In this document: piece after piece, positions 36,484-44,577 of the stretch
Layout of the letters: every line of letters starts with the position of its first letter
Numbering within the stretch: the stretch's first letter is position 1
Origin: Thermocoleostomius sinensis A174
Lineage (GTDB): Bacteria > Cyanobacteriota > Cyanobacteriia > Elainellales > Elainellaceae
Assembly (NCBI RefSeq): GCF_026802175.1
Contig: NZ_CP113797.1
Span: 3,759,026 to 3,823,025 of the forward strand
DNA: 64,000 bases
Reading direction: 5' to 3'
Made by a program: the position numbers and the translations under genes
Notes under the pieces: model-generated
The model's database searches: none
Told to the model about the DNA's origin: nothing
The model's input: only the letters and a program-made list of their open reading frames with translations

Positions 36484-36702
36484 ATGGATACGAATTCAAT
36501 TGCTGATATTCGCCCTACAGGTTTAGCTCTTTTCTCAGATAGTGAAAGCTTTTTAACAGATTTAACAGAAGAGGACGAATCACTCATTTCTGGAGGTAGA
36601 AGGCGGTCTAATACTAACACTCGTCGCCGTCGCCGCCCAGCAAGACGTCCTCGACGCCGGGTTGTGCGTCGTAATCGCAGACGCAACCGTAGCAGAACCT
36701 AG
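36484..36702 (+). CDS. RiPP precursor peptide: GG-type leader plus arginine-rich core
   Basis: A 72-residue peptide. Residues 1-38 look like a cyanobacterial bacteriocin leader: RPTGLALFSDSESFLTDL, then the acidic LTEEDESLISGG ending in the double glycine that C39 peptidases cut after. The remaining 34 residues (RRRSNTNTRRRRR onward) hold 20 arginines, two serines, three threonines, four asparagines and no cysteine, lysine or aromatic residue. All six arginine codons are used, so the run is not a simple DNA repeat. The next genes encode a kinase-lyase fusion and a C39 exporter. Predicted product: a strongly cationic, possibly Dha/Dhb-containing secreted peptide. A DNA-binding, protamine-like role is an alternative. 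RBS GGAG at about nine bases. Confidence 0.8.
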   Translation: MDTNSIADIRPTGLALFSDSESFLTDLTEEDESLISGGRRRSNTNTRRRRRPARRPRRRVVRRNRRRNRSRT

Positions 36703-36762
36703 GTAACAGTGCGATCACCTTTGTATTCCAATATCTAAATTGGAACTAAAAGTTGCAACTGT

Positions 36763-36788
36763 TTAGTTAGGCAGATTAGTTAGGCAGA
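36763..36788. repeat. Perfect 13-bp tandem duplication
   Basis: TTAGTTAGGCAGA occurs twice back to back, just before the hairpin between the precursor and the modification enzyme genes. Confidence 0.8.
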
Positions 36789-36824
36789 GAGCCGGATTCG
36801 CTATGTTTCTGGCTCCTGTTTCTT
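36789..36824 (+). terminator. Attenuator-like hairpin between precursor and enzyme genes
   Basis: GAGCCGGA (36789-36796) pairs with TCTGGCTC (36808-36815) with one G-T wobble, and is followed by CTGTTTCTTT. It could let the precursor be made in excess over the downstream enzymes, as is common in RiPP operons. Confidence 0.5.
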
Positions 36825-36852
36825 TGGTAAATCCTTTAGGACAGACATCTGT

Positions 36853-39303
36853 ATGGCTAGAATGACGAGCGCAACTTCCGCTAAAATCACCCCGTTCCTA
36901 TTAGGAACTCATAATGTTATTGATTATCTATCTCGCTATCATTCCTTTTCTTTTCAATCTAATCAGTTACAAAAGATTGAATTAAAAGCCTGCAAAAACT
37001 TTAATTTAGTGGTAGAAGTTTCGCCCGATCGTCATATTTTGGTCAAGCAAGAACCGCACGATGAACGAGGACAAACTAAAGGAGATTTAAGCTACGAATG
37101 GTTACTATATGAGTCACTTCAAGAATCTCCTACCGCTGGTCAGATTCTTAACTTAATGTCAGAGTTTGTAGCATTTGACCAAGCACGATCGATCGCCATT
37201 TTTAACTACTTAACAGAGTATTCTGATCTCGACCAGTTTTACACCAATCACCAGCAGTTTCCAACGAGTATCGCTGCTGCTTTGGGCTACGGGCTTGCTT
37301 CTATTCATTACTCAACATTTGGTGATGCAACGCTGCAACAAACGCTAGCTGAACAGGCTGATTTCGATGCGAGTTTACCAGATTTTGGTCAGGAGCTTCG
37401 GTATCTTAGCCCGGATATTTTTGGCAAAACGACGAGTGATGGGCTGAAATTCTATGAACTGTATCAACGCTATGATAGCCTGGCACAAGCGATCGATCGG
37501 TTGTCTGCCTCCTATCACGCTTGTTGTCTGACGCATCAAGATTTAAAGTTCAACAATATTTTATTGCATACTGAATGGCAGAATTGGGCAGCTTCTGTTC
37601 AACCAAAGGCACTACACTCCATTGCGCGATCGACTCAATCAGCTTCATTAAGGATGCCTTTACCCATTCTGTATCACGATCAAACAATCATTCGCTTCAT
37701 TGATTGGGAGAAATGGGCGTGGGGCGATCCAGCCTTCGACGTGGGAACGATCATTGCTAGTTATCTAAAAATCTGGTTGAAAAGTCTAACCCTTAGCCCC
37801 GATATTTCAATCGAAACGGCATTGCGGTTGGCAGTAGTTCCATTGGATGTACTGCAACCTTCTATGAGGCTGTTTGTACGCAGCTATCTGGCTCATTTTC
37901 CCCAGATTTTACAAGAGTTTCCCGAGTTCTTGTCGCGTGTGATGCAGTTTGCCGGGCTGGCACTGATTGAATCTCTGCAGGCCCATATTCAATACTACGA
38001 ACCCTTCGGAAATGTGGGAATTGGGATGATGGAGGTGGCCAAAGCTTTATTGTGTTCACCGGAAGCAACAATTACCACAATCTTTGGGTTAAGCGCCGCA
38101 GAATTGACAAGATGCGAGGACGTTTCGCCTGAAACCAGTGCCGATGAAGCGATTTGGAGCCTTCCACCTCTTACCATTCAGTCTCCTCAACCAGTGGATG
38201 ACCAGAAACCTTCAATGCCAGCAAAAAGCTGTGAGCCGGGTCTACAGAACAACAAAATGGAATCCGTGGACGACGTGTTACAAGATATTGCTCACCATTT
38301 ACACCTCTCATTCGATGGAGAATTTGATCACGATCGCTTCAACCCAATGGAATTGTCTCTGGAACTTCGCGCTCGGTTCAATAAATTTCCACCGGATTTG
38401 AAACAAACCTTATTAACGACACACCTACGCAACTATTTGTACGATCTTTACTACAGTGGTGAACATTTAGCCTGTTGCGAATCAAACAATGATTTATCGG
38501 GTGATGCTCATAAAAACGATACCATTCGCGGAATCAATCTTGATTTCTTTCAAGCGATTGATCAGGCTAACACAGGCAGAGGGTATTTTGATCCGGACTG
38601 GCGTATTCAATCCCGCACGCAAGATAAAAAATTGATTGTTCAGAAGAACGGTTTAGTTCTGCATGTTCGTCGTCAACAGCTTGCGCCGGAGCAATTTTCC
38701 AAGACAATCGGTGATTTAGTAGCAATTTATCTGCCCCACAATTTGCTAGAGAGTGATTTCTATGTTGCGGTGAGTCAGTGTGGCCCGATTAAAGATAGTC
38801 AACCCACCCTAGAAATTTGTTTTAATGTGACTTCGACTGGCGCGATCGAGTTGATGAGACGGCTAACCCACGGTTTAAACCGCCTCACTATTCCATTTAC
38901 ATTTAAGGTGCTTTTACATTTAGATCAATATCATCGATACGATACAGGAGTTTTACATATAGAGCGTCAACATTATTCTCTGATTTTTCCCTTATTACAG
39001 CACATCTATTTAGCTACTCAATCTCAGTTTCGTTCCAAAACTCCATTTCTGACAAAGCAATTAGCTCCAGGAATCGGCTTGGCTGAGGAACCCCTAAACG
39101 GACTGGAGTTCGGATTACATCGCTGCCAGATTTTGGCAGAAGCGTTGTTAACTGCAAAGACACAGGGCAAAAACACACCTAGCGATCGGTTAGCTGAAAT
39201 TGAGCGATTGTTTAGCCAGCATGGCATTTCGTTGCAGTTTCCTTACCTTAATGAGGCAACAGGCACAAATTCTGACCCTTACATACCATTAGATAGATGC
39301 TAA
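36853..39303 (+). CDS. APH-type kinase fused to HopA1-type lyase (candidate RiPP dehydratase)
   Basis: An 816-residue fusion. Residues about 20-400 form an aminoglycoside-phosphotransferase-like kinase with the catalytic loop THQDLKFNNILL (HxDxxxxN, about 227-238) and the metal-binding IRFIDWEKWAWGDPAFDVG (about 280-298). Residues about 475-800 match the HopA1 family, seen in GRGYFDPDW, VQKNGLVLHV, IYLPHNL, YVAVSQCGP, FTFKVLLHLDQYHRYDTGVLHIE and RCQILAEALL. In class V lanthipeptides and thioamitides, separate APH-like and HopA1-like proteins together phosphorylate Ser/Thr and eliminate phosphate. Here both are in one chain with no cyclase domain, which suits a core without cysteine. Position right after the precursor supports that role (inference). 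The start is ATG 36853, with 36862 possible. Confidence 0.85.
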   Translation: MARMTSATSAKITPFLLGTHNVIDYLSRYHSFSFQSNQLQKIELKACKNFNLVVEVSPDRHILVKQEPHDERGQTKGDLSYEWLLYESLQESPTAGQILNLMSEFVAFDQARSIAIFNYLTEYSDLDQFYTNHQQFPTSIAAALGYGLASIHYSTFGDATLQQTLAEQADFDASLPDFGQELRYLSPDIFGKTTSDGLKFYELYQRYDSLAQAIDRLSASYHACCLTHQDLKFNNILLHTEWQNWAASVQPKALHSIARSTQSASLRMPLPILYHDQTIIRFIDWEKWAWGDPAFDVGTIIASYLKIWLKSLTLSPDISIETALRLAVVPLDVLQPSMRLFVRSYLAHFPQILQEFPEFLSRVMQFAGLALIESLQAHIQYYEPFGNVGIGMMEVAKALLCSPEATITTIFGLSAAELTRCEDVSPETSADEAIWSLPPLTIQSPQPVDDQKPSMPAKSCEPGLQNNKMESVDDVLQDIAHHLHLSFDGEFDHDRFNPMELSLELRARFNKFPPDLKQTLLTTHLRNYLYDLYYSGEHLACCESNNDLSGDAHKNDTIRGINLDFFQAIDQANTGRGYFDPDWRIQSRTQDKKLIVQKNGLVLHVRRQQLAPEQFSKTIGDLVAIYLPHNLLESDFYVAVSQCGPIKDSQPTLEICFNVTSTGAIELMRRLTHGLNRLTIPFTFKVLLHLDQYHRYDTGVLHIERQHYSLIFPLLQHIYLATQSQFRSKTPFLTKQLAPGIGLAEEPLNGLEFGLHRCQILAEALLTAKTQGKNTPSDRLAEIERLFSQHGISLQFPYLNEATGTNSDPYIPLDRC

Positions 39304-39393
39304 AGATTCAATTTTTTGAGACATCCTATCTAAGTAACGTTATTTCTAGCAACTTACCTTCTATCGATTGTTCGTATTGTAACTGTTATTTCA

Positions 39394-41538
39394 ATGAGAT
39401 ATCCGCTGGTTCTACAGCATAGTGAGGAAGATTGTGGGGCGGCGTGTTTAGCCTCGATCGCCAAGCATCATGGACGAACGTTCTTGCTCAGCCGCATTCG
39501 AGAGGCAATTGGGACAGGACAACTGGGCACAACGCTATTGGGGTTGCGACGAGGGGCCGAGTCGTTAGGACTCTTTGCCCGATCGGCCAGTGCTTCGCCG
39601 AAAATTCTCGATCATCTCGATCGAATTCCCTTGCCTGCAATTATTCACTGGCGCGGTAAGCACTGGGTGGTGTTGTACGGTAAACGTGGCCATCGCTATG
39701 TGGTAGCAGATCCAGCGATCGGTCTGCGTTACTTAAGCGAAGATGAGTTGACCGATGGTTGGAAGGATTGGGTCATTTTGCTATTGGAACCCGATCCCAG
39801 TCGCTTCTATGCTCAATCGAGCGATCGAGTAGATGGTGTGGCACAATTCTGGACGCGAGTTTTGCCCTACCGTCACATCTTGCTGGAAGCAGTGCTCTGT
39901 GCCAGTTTAATTGGGTTACTCTCGTTAGCATCTCCGGTGTTTATTCAGATACTAACCGATGATGTGCTCATTCAAGGCGATACGCGATTGCTATTTGGAG
40001 TGGTGATTGCAGTTGTGGTCATGTATCTGATTCGGAGTGGGTTATCTTTGGTTGCTGATAACCTGATTGCACATTTCGCTCAACGATTAGAACTGGGATT
40101 CATTTTAGAATTCGGTCAGCAAATCTTACGATTACCATTAACCTATTATGAAACACGTCGCAGCGGTGAAGTTGTTAGTCGATTGCGCGACATTGAAGAA
40201 ATCAACCGTCTAGTCTCGGAAGCGGTTGTGAGTTTGCCAAGTTCCATCCTGATTGCATTCGTCTCATTGGGATTAATGCTGTTTTATAGCTGGAAACTGG
40301 CACTTGTGGCATTGCTTGTGGCGCTGGTGATGACGATCTCAACGATCGGGTTCCAGCCGATTTTGCGGCAGAAAACACGGCAAGCAATGGTACTGGAGAC
40401 AGAGAATCAGGGCGTGTTGGTAGAAACATTTAAAGGTGCATTGACTCTAAAAACTACGACGGCTGGTCCCCAATTTTGGGAAGAACTACAAAGTCGATTC
40501 GGTCGTCTAGCAAATCTGATGTTTCGCACAACGCAAATTGGTATTATTAACAGCACCTTTAGCAGCTTGGTTTCAGATATTGGTCGCGCAATTTTGCTGG
40601 GCTTGGGCAGTATGTTAGTGATTAATCAAGAGTTATCGATTGGGCAATTATTGGCGTTTACGACCCTCAACAGCAACGTGGTCGGGCTGATTGACGAATT
40701 AGTAGATTATGTCGATGATTGGATTCGGGTACAAACGGCTAGTGCTCGATTGCAAGAGGTAATTACTGCCACACCTGAAACGCAGGACGACGATCGCAAA
40801 CCCTGGGCCACGCTTCCCGATGACGCTACAATTACCTGCGCAAATTTGAATTTTCATTATCCTGGTCGCACAGAATTACTGCAAGATTTCTCGCTGACCC
40901 TACCCGGCGGACAAACGATCGCCATCATTGGACGATCGGGCTGTGGTAAAAGTACCTTGGCAAAGGTAATTGCCGGACTATATTCCATTCAGTCTGGCAA
41001 TATTCGCATTGGTATGTACAATTTGGATGATTTATCGATCGAGTGTGTCCGTCAGCAAATTGTACTGATTCCTCAAGAGGCACACTTTTGGAGCCGATCG
41101 ATCATTGAAAACTTTCGTATGGGCAATCCGCATCTTAGCTTCGAGGAGATTGTAAGCGCTTGTCAAATCACCGGAGCCGATGAGTTCATTAGCCGACTGC
41201 CCGAAAAATATCAAACCATTTTGGGCGAGTTTGGTTCAAATTTGTCGGGCGGACAGCGACAACGACTGGCGATCGCTCGGGCGCTATCCAGTCAGCCGCC
41301 GATTCTAATCTTGGATGAATCGACTAGCGGGCTTGATCCAGCCAGCGAAGCAGACCTGCTTGATAAATTGCTGTGGCATCGGCAGGGCAAAACCACCATT
41401 TTGATTAGCCATCGCCCCAAAGTGATTCGACAAGCCGATTGGATTGTGTTTCTGGAAGAGGGCAAACTCAAACTCGAAGGTACCCAGATGGATCTGCAAG
41501 CTCAAGTAGGCGACCATTTAGATTTTCTAGAGGTTTAG
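39394..41538 (+). CDS. Peptidase C39-containing ABC exporter (PCAT)
   Basis: A 714-residue bacteriocin exporter. The N-terminal C39 peptidase (about 1-135) has the catalytic cysteine in HSEEDCGAACL (residue 14), the histidine in GKHWVVLYG and the aspartate in VADPAIG. It should cut the precursor after its double glycine. The membrane domain (about 150-430) has several hydrophobic helices including ILLEAVLCASLIGLLSLASP. The nucleotide-binding domain has Walker A IIGRSGCGKST, signature NLSGGQRQR and Walker B ILILDESTSGLDP. No strong ribosome-binding site is seen at ATG 39394. It lies 90 bases after the kinase-lyase gene and 41 bases before the HlyD gene, so one operon is likely. Confidence 0.93.
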   Translation: MRYPLVLQHSEEDCGAACLASIAKHHGRTFLLSRIREAIGTGQLGTTLLGLRRGAESLGLFARSASASPKILDHLDRIPLPAIIHWRGKHWVVLYGKRGHRYVVADPAIGLRYLSEDELTDGWKDWVILLLEPDPSRFYAQSSDRVDGVAQFWTRVLPYRHILLEAVLCASLIGLLSLASPVFIQILTDDVLIQGDTRLLFGVVIAVVVMYLIRSGLSLVADNLIAHFAQRLELGFILEFGQQILRLPLTYYETRRSGEVVSRLRDIEEINRLVSEAVVSLPSSILIAFVSLGLMLFYSWKLALVALLVALVMTISTIGFQPILRQKTRQAMVLETENQGVLVETFKGALTLKTTTAGPQFWEELQSRFGRLANLMFRTTQIGIINSTFSSLVSDIGRAILLGLGSMLVINQELSIGQLLAFTTLNSNVVGLIDELVDYVDDWIRVQTASARLQEVITATPETQDDDRKPWATLPDDATITCANLNFHYPGRTELLQDFSLTLPGGQTIAIIGRSGCGKSTLAKVIAGLYSIQSGNIRIGMYNLDDLSIECVRQQIVLIPQEAHFWSRSIIENFRMGNPHLSFEEIVSACQITGADEFISRLPEKYQTILGEFGSNLSGGQRQRLAIARALSSQPPILILDESTSGLDPASEADLLDKLLWHRQGKTTILISHRPKVIRQADWIVFLEEGKLKLEGTQMDLQAQVGDHLDFLEV

Positions 41539-41579
41539 AGCAGGAAGTGACAGCAAACCGCGAGAGCAGGCGTAAAACA

Positions 41580-42911
41580 ATGACACAGAAACCGCTACGA
41601 TTCTTTGATCAACCTGTTCAACCGAGTCGTCCCGTCAACGTTGACGAGTTTTTACCGCCGATCGGCCGCTGGGCTATGTTGGGCGGACTGATCTTAATAG
41701 GTAGTGTGGGGGTGGCGATCGCCCTTGCAGCGGTGATTCCTTACAACATCACGGTGAGGGCCGCAGCAACAGTTCGTCCAGATGGGGACGTGCGGCTAGT
41801 GCAGGCAGGGATTGATGGCACGATCGAGGCGATCGAAGTCACCCCCAATCAAACCGTGCAACAGGGAGATGTAATTGCCCAACTCGATCGATCGCAACTG
41901 GAAACTCAGAGAGATCAACTCGTTGCCTCAGTACGTCAATATCAGTTGCAACTAGCGCAAATGGACGCGCAAATTCGATCGTTGGATACGCAAATTGCCG
42001 CAGAGTCTCGATCGGGACAACAAGCTGTTGCGGCCGCCCAAGCCGAACTGCGCCGCGATCAACGGGCACTGAGCGAACAACAAGCCACCACTCTAGCTGA
42101 CTTAGCTGAAGCAGAAGCTGCCCTACAATTTGCCCGCAGCGAATGGCAGCGCTATCAACAGCTAGCCAACACAGGAGCCGTTTCACAACTGCAAGTTGAA
42201 GAAAAGCAAGCCGCGGTACAAACGGCAGAAGCACAGGTGGCACGGGCCCAGGCGGCATTGAATCCTACCGATGCAACTGTGGCCATTGCCCAAGAACGCA
42301 TTGCTCAAGAACAAGCCAATCGCACTGCAACGGTAGCTAACTTAACACAAGAACGCGAATCCTTGGTGCAACTGCGGGCTGACCTGCAAAACCAACTCCT
42401 GCAAGCGGAAACCCAACTCAAACAAACCGACGACCAACTGCAACGCAGTGCGATTCGGGCCACTACCGATGGCACGATCTTGCGGTTAAATTTACGCAAT
42501 CCGAATCAAGTGGTGAATGCTGGCGAGACGATCGCCGAAATTGCTCCTACTAACAACCAACTGGTGTTGAAAGCCAGAGTTGCACCCCAAGATATCAATA
42601 ATATTCAAGTTGGACAATCAACGATTTCTCGTATTAGTGCCTGTCCCTATCCAGACTATGGAACACTACAAGGAACTGTCATCGCCGTTTCACCCGATGC
42701 GATCGCGACTCAATCCACGGCATCAAGTTCGTCTGCCCCCACCGATAATTACTTTGAGGTCACCATTCAACCGAATGCGACAGCCCTGATTCGTGGCAAT
42801 CGGCAGTGTCTGCTGCAAGCAGGCATGGAAGCCCAGTCCAATATCATTGCTAGGCAAGAAACGCCGCTCCGCTTCATCTTGCGACGGGCAAGAATATTAA
42901 CGGATTTATAA
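41580..42911 (+). CDS. HlyD-family periplasmic adaptor
   Basis: A 443-residue membrane-fusion protein starting MTQKPLRFFDQPVQPSRPVN. One membrane segment (about 28-53, MLGGLILIGSVGVAIALAAVIP) is followed by a biotinyl-lipoyl-like half (VQAGIDGTIEAIEVTPNQTVQQGDVIAQLD). A long Gln/Ala-rich coiled-coil hairpin spans about 100-290, then come the second half-motif IRATTDGTILRLNL and a beta-barrel end. It would link the PCAT exporter to a TolC-like outer-membrane channel, which is not in this window. ATG 41580 is chosen; the ORF extends upstream in frame to 41439 inside the PCAT gene, which is not family-like. Confidence 0.9.
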   Translation: MTQKPLRFFDQPVQPSRPVNVDEFLPPIGRWAMLGGLILIGSVGVAIALAAVIPYNITVRAAATVRPDGDVRLVQAGIDGTIEAIEVTPNQTVQQGDVIAQLDRSQLETQRDQLVASVRQYQLQLAQMDAQIRSLDTQIAAESRSGQQAVAAAQAELRRDQRALSEQQATTLADLAEAEAALQFARSEWQRYQQLANTGAVSQLQVEEKQAAVQTAEAQVARAQAALNPTDATVAIAQERIAQEQANRTATVANLTQERESLVQLRADLQNQLLQAETQLKQTDDQLQRSAIRATTDGTILRLNLRNPNQVVNAGETIAEIAPTNNQLVLKARVAPQDINNIQVGQSTISRISACPYPDYGTLQGTVIAVSPDAIATQSTASSSSAPTDNYFEVTIQPNATALIRGNRQCLLQAGMEAQSNIIARQETPLRFILRRARILTDL

Positions 42912-43542
42912 ACTTCGAAGAGCGATTGGTCTCTTGGCTCGTTGCCAAGTTGATTGATAAAGCGTTACAAGAACGTCAAAACCAGCCAGACTCCGCAAAA
43001 GTAATGAATCTGCGATAGACCCACTCCATAACCCACGTAATCAAGCGATCGAGAGTTGGCGGCGGCATTGATCAGTGGGGTGATTCTAATGACAGGATGG
43101 CGTTTCAGTATGTCCGACGGCTTAAAGCAGTTGTTAAGTGCCTTGTCACTATTGCTTTTAAATTTAGTAATCCTACCGTTGCACAAATTTTCCCTAATGG
43201 GAAGAGCTTAAGTAACTTTTAACACGCGCAACAGGGTTTGGAAAAGAAATTTTAACTCGTTCCAAAACGCTCAATTTTATCCGGATGGTTTCACGATCGC
43301 GTAGAAGCAATGAAAGGTAAGAATCGCTACGATTTCGGTTGCAACCGAATGAAACACGACTAGCCTCTACCCAGTTATTTTTTATACCGAAATTTACCCG
43401 TGCGATTATTTGATCGTACAACTGATCCGGTTGCAAGGGTGACTAGGGCTAAGGGCTAGTTTAGTGATGCTTACCTACGCCAACAGCGTGGTTTACCTTT
43501 ACTTCGCAAGAAGGTATCTAAAGCACAAGGAGATAGAATTCA
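42912..43542. other. Intergenic region with a 16-bp palindrome
   Basis: No gene seen in about 630 bases. TTCGGTTGCAACCGAA at 43334-43349 is a perfect palindrome, like an operator, about 190 bases before the RTX-type gene. The related word CGGTTGCAA recurs near 43428. Confidence 0.5.
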
Positions 43543-44331
43543 ATGGCTATTTTTAACGGTACAGAAGATGATGATTTCTTTTTAGGTACGCTTCTAGATG
43601 ACATATTTTTTGGCAATGGTGGCAATGATGAGATTTATGGTGGAGGTGGCAACGACATAGCCAATGGCGGCGCTGGAGATGACTACATTGAAACTGGCGA
43701 TGGCAATGACACCATTGACGGTGGCGCAGACAACGATACGGTGTTTGGGGGGGCAGGAAACGATTCCATTTTGGGTGGACTAGGTGACGATTCGCTGTTC
43801 GGTGGCGATGGCAACGACTTCATCAACGGTGAAGAGGGTGATGACTTCATCAATGGTGCTTCCGGCGATGATGTTCTCCTAGGCGGTGCTGGGGCAGACA
43901 CCATCGTTGGTGGTGGTGGTTCTGATTTCCTGTCTGGCGGCGCCGATGATGATGTCATTAATTCCCACAATGGCATTCAATCTGGCAACCTGTTTGAGCG
44001 CGAAGAAATGTATGGTGGTGCAGGGGCAGATATCTTCAACCTGTTCACCAACTATACAGGCGGGCGGCAAGCTAGAACTCCATCTGCCCGCCCTGGTGCA
44101 ACCACAGGTGATCAGTCCTTCGCCATCATCAATGACTTTAGTGCTGCTGATGGTGATGCTCTCAATCTGCGCGATCGAATTAGCTCGTATCAGTTCATTC
44201 GTGGCAACTTCCGTGATAGAACATCGCGATCAATTTCAGACACGTTCATTCTCAGCCAGAATGGAAACAATCTGGTTGCTGTTGTCGTTGATGCCACAGT
44301 CACGGCGACAACTGTTGGGCAGGTAGCGTAG
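43543..44331 (+). CDS. RTX/hemolysin-type calcium-binding repeat protein
   Basis: A 262-residue acidic protein. From about residue 5 to 150 it is built of RTX nonapeptides of the GGxGNDxI/GGxGDDxL type (about fourteen), which form calcium-bound beta rolls. Residues about 155-262 form a C-terminal region ([48 protein letters not shown]) typical of the secretion-signal part of cyanobacterial RTX proteins. GGAGAT upstream is the ribosome-binding site. It is probably secreted by a type I system. The exporter upstream is a C39 PCAT and not obviously its partner. No enzyme domain is present, so a surface-layer or matrix role is possible (inference). Confidence 0.88.
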   Translation: MAIFNGTEDDDFFLGTLLDDIFFGNGGNDEIYGGGGNDIANGGAGDDYIETGDGNDTIDGGADNDTVFGGAGNDSILGGLGDDSLFGGDGNDFINGEEGDDFINGASGDDVLLGGAGADTIVGGGGSDFLSGGADDDVINSHNGIQSGNLFEREEMYGGAGADIFNLFTNYTGGRQARTPSARPGATTGDQSFAIINDFSAADGDALNLRDRISSYQFIRGNFRDRTSRSISDTFILSQNGNNLVAVVVDATVTATTVGQVA

Positions 44332-44342
44332 ATACATCGATC

Positions 44343-44380
44343 GAGGGGAATAGGGAGTAGAGAATAGGGAATAGGGAGGG
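44343..44380. repeat. STRR-like heptamer array (GGGAATA type)
   Basis: Four to five units of GGGAATA, GGGAGTA and GAGAATA follow the RTX gene; the same family as the array at 7203 with another base at the last position. Confidence 0.7.
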
Positions 44381-44445
44381 ACTGCAACCTGACCGATCGC
44401 CCATTCCCAGTTACCGACCACCCATCACCAAACACTAAAAACAAA

Positions 44446-44489
44446 GCAAACTACAGGTTCTCTAATAAAGTTCTCTGTAGTTTGCCTTT
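44446..44489 (+). terminator. Terminator after the RTX gene
   Basis: GCAAACTACAG (44446-44456) pairs perfectly with CTGTAGTTTGC (44475-44485), followed by CTTTT. Confidence 0.8.
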
Positions 44490-44577
44490 TCCTATTTGTT
44501 TGCAAATACACCCGTTGATAGAGTTACCCTACTGGGGTGTAACGGTAGGATGTCACTGCCGTTACGGAGACGCGATC

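Noticed and set aside
43683..43976. Long antisense ORF in the RTX gene
   Set aside because: It is a shadow of the repetitive Gly/Asp codons on the opposite strand.
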